This document shows positions 61,271-64,000 of a stretch of 64,000 bases of DNA, piece by piece; the first letter of the stretch is position 1; the number at the start of each line of letters is the position of its first letter. Source of the stretch: CAYWKS01 sp964458935 (GTDB taxonomy: Bacteria > Planctomycetota > Phycisphaerae > Phycisphaerales > Zrk34); contig CAYWKS010000004.1 in assembly GCA_964458935.1 (NCBI GenBank), positions 1 to 64,000 on the forward strand. Direction: 5' to 3'. Both the position numbers and the translations under genes were made by a program. The notes below the pieces were generated by a model. It did no database searches. It saw nothing but the letters and a program-made list of their open reading frames with translations, and was not told the DNA's origin.

Positions 61271-62341
61271 ATGCCTGACAAGCCGATGACTTACGCCGCG
61301 TCCGGGGTGGACATCGACGCCGGCGATCGCATGGTCGATATGATCCGCCGCCACATGCAACGGACCTACAGCCCGCGCGTGCTCGGCCGCCACGGCGGGT
61401 TCGCCGGGATGTTCCGGCTCGACTACAACGAGAAGCTTTTCAAGCGGAACTACCGCGATCCGGTGCTCGTGGCCTGCACCGATGGCGTGGGGACCAAGGT
61501 GCTGCTGGCGTGCGAGATGGCGATCCACGACACCGTCGGGCAGGACCTGGTCGCGATGAGCGTCAACGACATGATCGTCCAGGGCGCCGAGCCGCTGCTG
61601 TTCCTCGACTACATCGGTACGAGCAAGCTCCAACCCGAGTGGATGACCGCGATCGTCAAGGGTGTGGCCGACGGCTGCCAGAAGGCCGACTGCTCGCTGA
61701 TCGGCGGGGAGACCGCGGAGATGCCCGACGTCTACGGCGAGGGCGAGTACGACCTGGCGGGGTTCGCGGTCGGCGTGGTTGAGTTGCATCGCATCATCGA
61801 CGGCAGCCGCATCCGCAAGGACGACGTGATCCTCGGCCTCGCCTCCAACGGCATCCACTCCAACGGTTACAGCCTGGTCCGCGCGATCGTCCGCGAGTCG
61901 CAGCTCGACCTTCACGCCAGCTATGCGGCGCTGGAAACCGAGCGCCGCCTTGGCGAGGTCCTGCTCGAGCCGACGCGCATCTATGTGAAGCCGGTGCTCG
62001 CGATTCTGCGACACTACAAGGTCAAGCGTGTCGTCACCGGCATGGCGCACATCACCGGCGGGGGGCTGGTGGGCAATCTCAACCGGTGCCTGCCCCCGAA
62101 GCTCGACGCCCGGGTCGAGCGGTCGGCGTGGACCGTCCCACCGGTCTTCCGCTTCCTCGCCGACCAGGGAAGGATCGATCAGGACGAACTGGATCGGGTC
62201 TTCAACTGCGGGATCGGCTTCTGCCTGATCGTGCGGCCGAACTTCGCCGACTCGATCGCCCGGCAACTCCAGCGGGCGGGGGAAACGGTGTACAGGCTCG
62301 GGCGGATCACCCGCGGCAGCGGTCGCGTCCACCTGACTTGA
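61271..62341 (+). CDS. purM: Phosphoribosylformylglycinamidine cyclo-ligase (AIR synthase)
   Basis: ATP-dependent ring closure to aminoimidazole ribonucleotide in purine synthesis. It has 356 residues. YAASGVDIDAGDRMVDMI opens the protein, followed by GFAGMFRLD, LVACTDGVGTKVLLA, SVNDMIVQGAEPLLFLDYIGTSKL, CSLIGGETAEMPDVY, GLASNGIHSNGYSLVR and VTGMAHITGGGLVGNLNRCLP; every conserved PurM block is present. Slightly longer than the ~345 average. No other pur genes in the window. Confidence 0.97.
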   Translation: MPDKPMTYAASGVDIDAGDRMVDMIRRHMQRTYSPRVLGRHGGFAGMFRLDYNEKLFKRNYRDPVLVACTDGVGTKVLLACEMAIHDTVGQDLVAMSVNDMIVQGAEPLLFLDYIGTSKLQPEWMTAIVKGVADGCQKADCSLIGGETAEMPDVYGEGEYDLAGFAVGVVELHRIIDGSRIRKDDVILGLASNGIHSNGYSLVRAIVRESQLDLHASYAALETERRLGEVLLEPTRIYVKPVLAILRHYKVKRVVTGMAHITGGGLVGNLNRCLPPKLDARVERSAWTVPPVFRFLADQGRIDQDELDRVFNCGIGFCLIVRPNFADSIARQLQRAGETVYRLGRITRGSGRVHLT

Positions 62342-62895
62342 GCACCCCGGCGCACGGGGCTGCACGCGGAACCCGGTGAAGGCGGTGCACGCCATGGCGA
62401 GGTGCGCAACATCGCGCACCTCGACGGGTGCCCCATACGCGGGTGCAATACGGGTGATTTGGCGCGGCCGCGTGACCCCCATGATTTCAGAACCGACGGC
62501 GGAATGAAAGGCGGTCCTGCCGATGTTAACCGGCTCGCCCGTATATGGGTCTGCCGCTGGCAGTCGAGGCCCAAACAGGGCAGCGACCACGGCAACGGCC
62601 TGTTATCAGGCCCTCGGGAGAACGGTGCTGGCTTCCCGGCCGAGGTTCACCATCCGGCCCCGAGGGCACTACCAATAGGCATACGGTGCCGCAACGGCAT
62701 CGCGCAGCTTATGTCGCAAAGTGTGGTGAACCCCCAAATTCCGCGGCACAAGTCGCAAGTCCATCGTGCCGAGGCCGCGAGACATGGGCGGGAAGCCAAC
62801 CGCTATGTGCGTCACGGTACCCATTGCCGGTCAGGCGTGCAACCCGCCGGGGTGTTCACGGCCGCCGCGAGCCCGACCCCGCCACCTCAAGGCCG
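62342..62895 (+). other. Hairpin-rich stretch without a convincing gene; candidate structured RNA
   Basis: More than 550 bases between purM and the rpsA promoter. It has several perfect stems: CGAGGTGCGC/GCGCACCTCG (62398-62423), GGCCTG-TTAT-CAGGCC (62597-62612), and GCCCTCGGG/CCCGAGGGC (62610-62618 with 62659-62667, 40 enclosed bases). The last two share bases 62610-62612 and cannot form together. A 171-codon frame at 62402-62917 has no family features. RNase P, tmRNA and SRP RNA signatures were looked for on both strands and not found. Confidence 0.35.
62398..62423 (+). terminator. Stem-loop downstream of purM
   Basis: CGAGGTGCGC-AACATC-GCGCACCTCG, a perfect 10-bp stem 57 bases after the purM stop. 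No T-run follows, so termination is plausible but not demonstrated by the sequence; it may instead be the first hairpin of a longer RNA. Confidence 0.4.
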
Positions 62896-62925
62896 TTGCA
62901 CCCTGAACGACGGCTAAGTTATACT
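62896..62925 (+). promoter_or_regulatory. Promoter of rpsA
   Basis: TTGCAC (62896-62901), 18-base spacer, TATACT (62920-62925): the best sigma70-type match in the window. Transcription would start near 62932 and leave a leader of about 145 bases. Confidence 0.7.
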
Positions 62926-62958
62926 GCGGGGCTCGACTGCCTGTGGAAGAACATCGAG

Positions 62959-63054
62959 CGCCGCGTGGCGCTCACCACGGCGGTACCACGCTCGGCCGCG
63001 CGGCCCGATGTCATCGGGCCGCATGCATGGCCGGCCTCGCCCGCGCGGCGAGGC
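62959..63054 (+). promoter_or_regulatory. Structured rpsA mRNA leader with three hairpins
   Basis: Three consecutive stem-loops: an imperfect one at 62959-62982 (CGCC/GTGG with CCACGGCG, two-base bulge), a perfect 10-bp stem at 63000-63022 (GCGGCCCGAT-GTC-ATCGGGCCGC), and an 8-bp stem at 63034-63054 (GCCTCGCC/GGCGAGGC). They end 24 bases before the apparent TTG start, which lacks a Shine-Dalgarno. E. coli rpsA likewise has a folded leader without a canonical ribosome site and is autoregulated by S1; a similar role here is inference. Confidence 0.5.
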
Positions 63055-63078
63055 GGAACAACACAGACGGAACACCTC

Positions 63079-64000
63079 TTGGTCGACTACAACCTCATCG
63101 CAGAACTGGACGTCTCCGACGACGAAGCCCAACAGCTACTCGAGCAGGCGACGACGGAGACCGGGTCCGACGTGCTCCACGACCTGCTCATCGAAGAGGA
63201 GCAGGAGTTCAAGCCCGGGACGATGCTCACGGGCAACGTGGTCGGCTTCGCGGGCGACGACGTCGTTGTCGACGTCGGGTTCAAGAGTGAAGGCCTGATC
63301 AACAAGGGCGAGTTCGACGACATCACCGCCATCGAGGCCGGCCAGTCCGTCGAGGTCCTGCTCGAAGGCATCGACGCCGAGACCGGCACGATCCAGCTCT
63401 CCAAGCGCAAGGCCGACCGCATCCGCGGCTGGGAAAACATCATCAACACCAAGGGCGAGGGCGACGACGTCGAGGGCCGCGTCATGCGGAAGATCAAGGG
63501 CGGCCTGCTCGTGGACATCGGCGTGCCCGTGTTCCTGCCCGCCAGCCAGGTGGACGTCCGCCGGCCCAGCGACATCGGCGAGTTCATCGGCAAGGACATC
63601 CGCGCCAAGGAGCTCAAGATCGACACCGAGCGCCGCAACATCGTCATCTCCCGTCGCAAGCTGATCGAAGAAGAGCGCGCCGAGGCCCGCAGCAAGCTCC
63701 TGTCCAACCTCCAGGAGGGCGACAGCATCCACGGCACCGTCAAGAACATCGCCGACTTCGGCGCGTTCGTCGACCTCGGCGGGATCGACGGCCTGCTGCA
63801 CATCACCGACATGAGCTGGGGCCGCATCAACCATCCGTCCGAGATGGTCAAGATCGACGACAAGATCGACGTCGTCGTGCTCAACATCGACCGGGACAAG
63901 GAGAAGATCAGCCTGGGCCTGAAGCAGAAGGGCCCCAACCCCTGGGACGAGATCGAGCAGCGCTACCCGGTCAACAACCGCGTCAAGGGCACCGTGGTCA
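63079..64000 (+). CDS. rpsA: 30S ribosomal protein S1, N-terminal part
   Basis: An open frame runs to the window edge (307 codons). It contains tandem S1 OB-fold repeats: about residues 48-118 (GTMLTGNVVGFAGDDVVVDVGFKSEGL...IQLSKRK read in pieces), about 128-205 (VEGRVMRKIKGGLLVDIG, VFLPASQVD, IVISRRK) and about 220-292 (GDSIHGTVKNIADFGAFVDLG, GLLHITDMSWG, ISLGLKQ). A fourth begins at the edge. S1 brings mRNA to the 30S subunit, which matters in a genome with few Shine-Dalgarno sites. No in-frame ATG exists near the start; TTG 63079 (VDYNLIAELDVSDDEA follows) is the best candidate. Confidence 0.9.
   Translation, partial: MVDYNLIAELDVSDDEAQQLLEQATTETGSDVLHDLLIEEEQEFKPGTMLTGNVVGFAGDDVVVDVGFKSEGLINKGEFDDITAIEAGQSVEVLLEGIDAETGTIQLSKRKADRIRGWENIINTKGEGDDVEGRVMRKIKGGLLVDIGVPVFLPASQVDVRRPSDIGEFIGKDIRAKELKIDTERRNIVISRRKLIEEERAEARSKLLSNLQEGDSIHGTVKNIADFGAFVDLGGIDGLLHITDMSWGRINHPSEMVKIDDKIDVVVLNIDRDKEKISLGLKQKGPNPWDEIEQRYPVNNRVKGTVV

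Noticed and set aside
62402..62917. 171-codon frame between purM and rpsA.
   Set aside because: No family motifs, no ribosome site, unbiased composition, overlaps strong hairpins and the rpsA promoter.
62342..62930. Possible RNase P RNA, tmRNA or SRP RNA.
   Set aside because: The invariant segments of each (for example GAGGAAAGTCC, the tmRNA T-arm end, the SRP GGAAGGAAGCAG core) are absent on both strands.

Overview
The window is high-GC, densely coded chromosomal DNA with an almost complete set of bacterial housekeeping families. The gene content suggests a member of the Planctomycetota, probably of the Phycisphaerae type. This is inferred from several Cys-x-Pro-Ser-Arg sulfatases next to glycosidases, DUF4832 and GH-like secreted proteins, weak Shine-Dalgarno use in housekeeping genes, and lipid A enzymes that imply an outer membrane. 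No rRNA, phage, transposase or CRISPR array is visible. One tRNA gene, tRNA-Glu(TTC), is present.

Region 1 (1-16955) is housekeeping. It holds dnaE (with an in-frame stop at 52-54), an Eis-like acetyltransferase, bioA, tRNA-Glu, an MDR oxidoreductase, zwf-pgl (oxidative pentose phosphate entry), a secreted SGNH esterase, a shortened UvrC-like protein, a small cluster with a PH-like membrane protein and a degenerate nuclease-fold protein, a DciA-like protein, an HDOD protein, rdgB and an adrenodoxin-reductase-type FNR. Two copies of a 104-106 bp double-hairpin element lie in gaps at 10436-10541 and 17045-17148.

Region 2 (17372-33473) contains an LpxH-like phosphoesterase and a four-gene signalling operon, read right to left: TonB-dependent receptor, YfiR, CHASE8 hybrid histidine kinase, and REC-GGDEF-EAL. 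The layout suggests an envelope signal passed by YfiR to the kinase and on to cyclic-di-GMP. Then come a gamma-glutamylcyclotransferase-like protein, a TlyA/FtsJ-like methyltransferase, lpxI, gatB, a sulfotransferase, a PP2C phosphatase, a 2-hydroxyacid dehydrogenase, an RluA-type pseudouridine synthase and a PDZ protein.

Region 3 (33580-53304) is a 20-kb sulfated-polysaccharide degradation locus made of two divergent operons around 46498-46915. The minus operon encodes sulfatase, GH42-like protein, sulfatase, a severely shortened GH2, full GH2, GH27, DUF4832 and GH31. The plus operon encodes sulfatase, an alpha/alpha-barrel protein, sulfatase and a GHL-type protein. Nearly all carry signal peptides. 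The glycosidase types point to a galactose-containing sulfated glycan. No SusC/SusD pair, transporter, regulator or formylglycine-generating enzyme is in the window.

Region 4 (53363-64000) has the overlapping addB-addA-mtnA operon followed by tatD, then purM, a roughly 550-bp hairpin-rich stretch without a convincing gene, and the start of rpsA behind a good promoter and a structured leader.

A recurring regulatory pattern is a TANNNT-like -10 hexamer placed 6-9 bases before the start codon of many housekeeping genes, which would give leaderless mRNAs. Two pairs of divergent genes pack both -10 boxes into the same few bases. The polysaccharide genes instead mostly have clear Shine-Dalgarno sequences.
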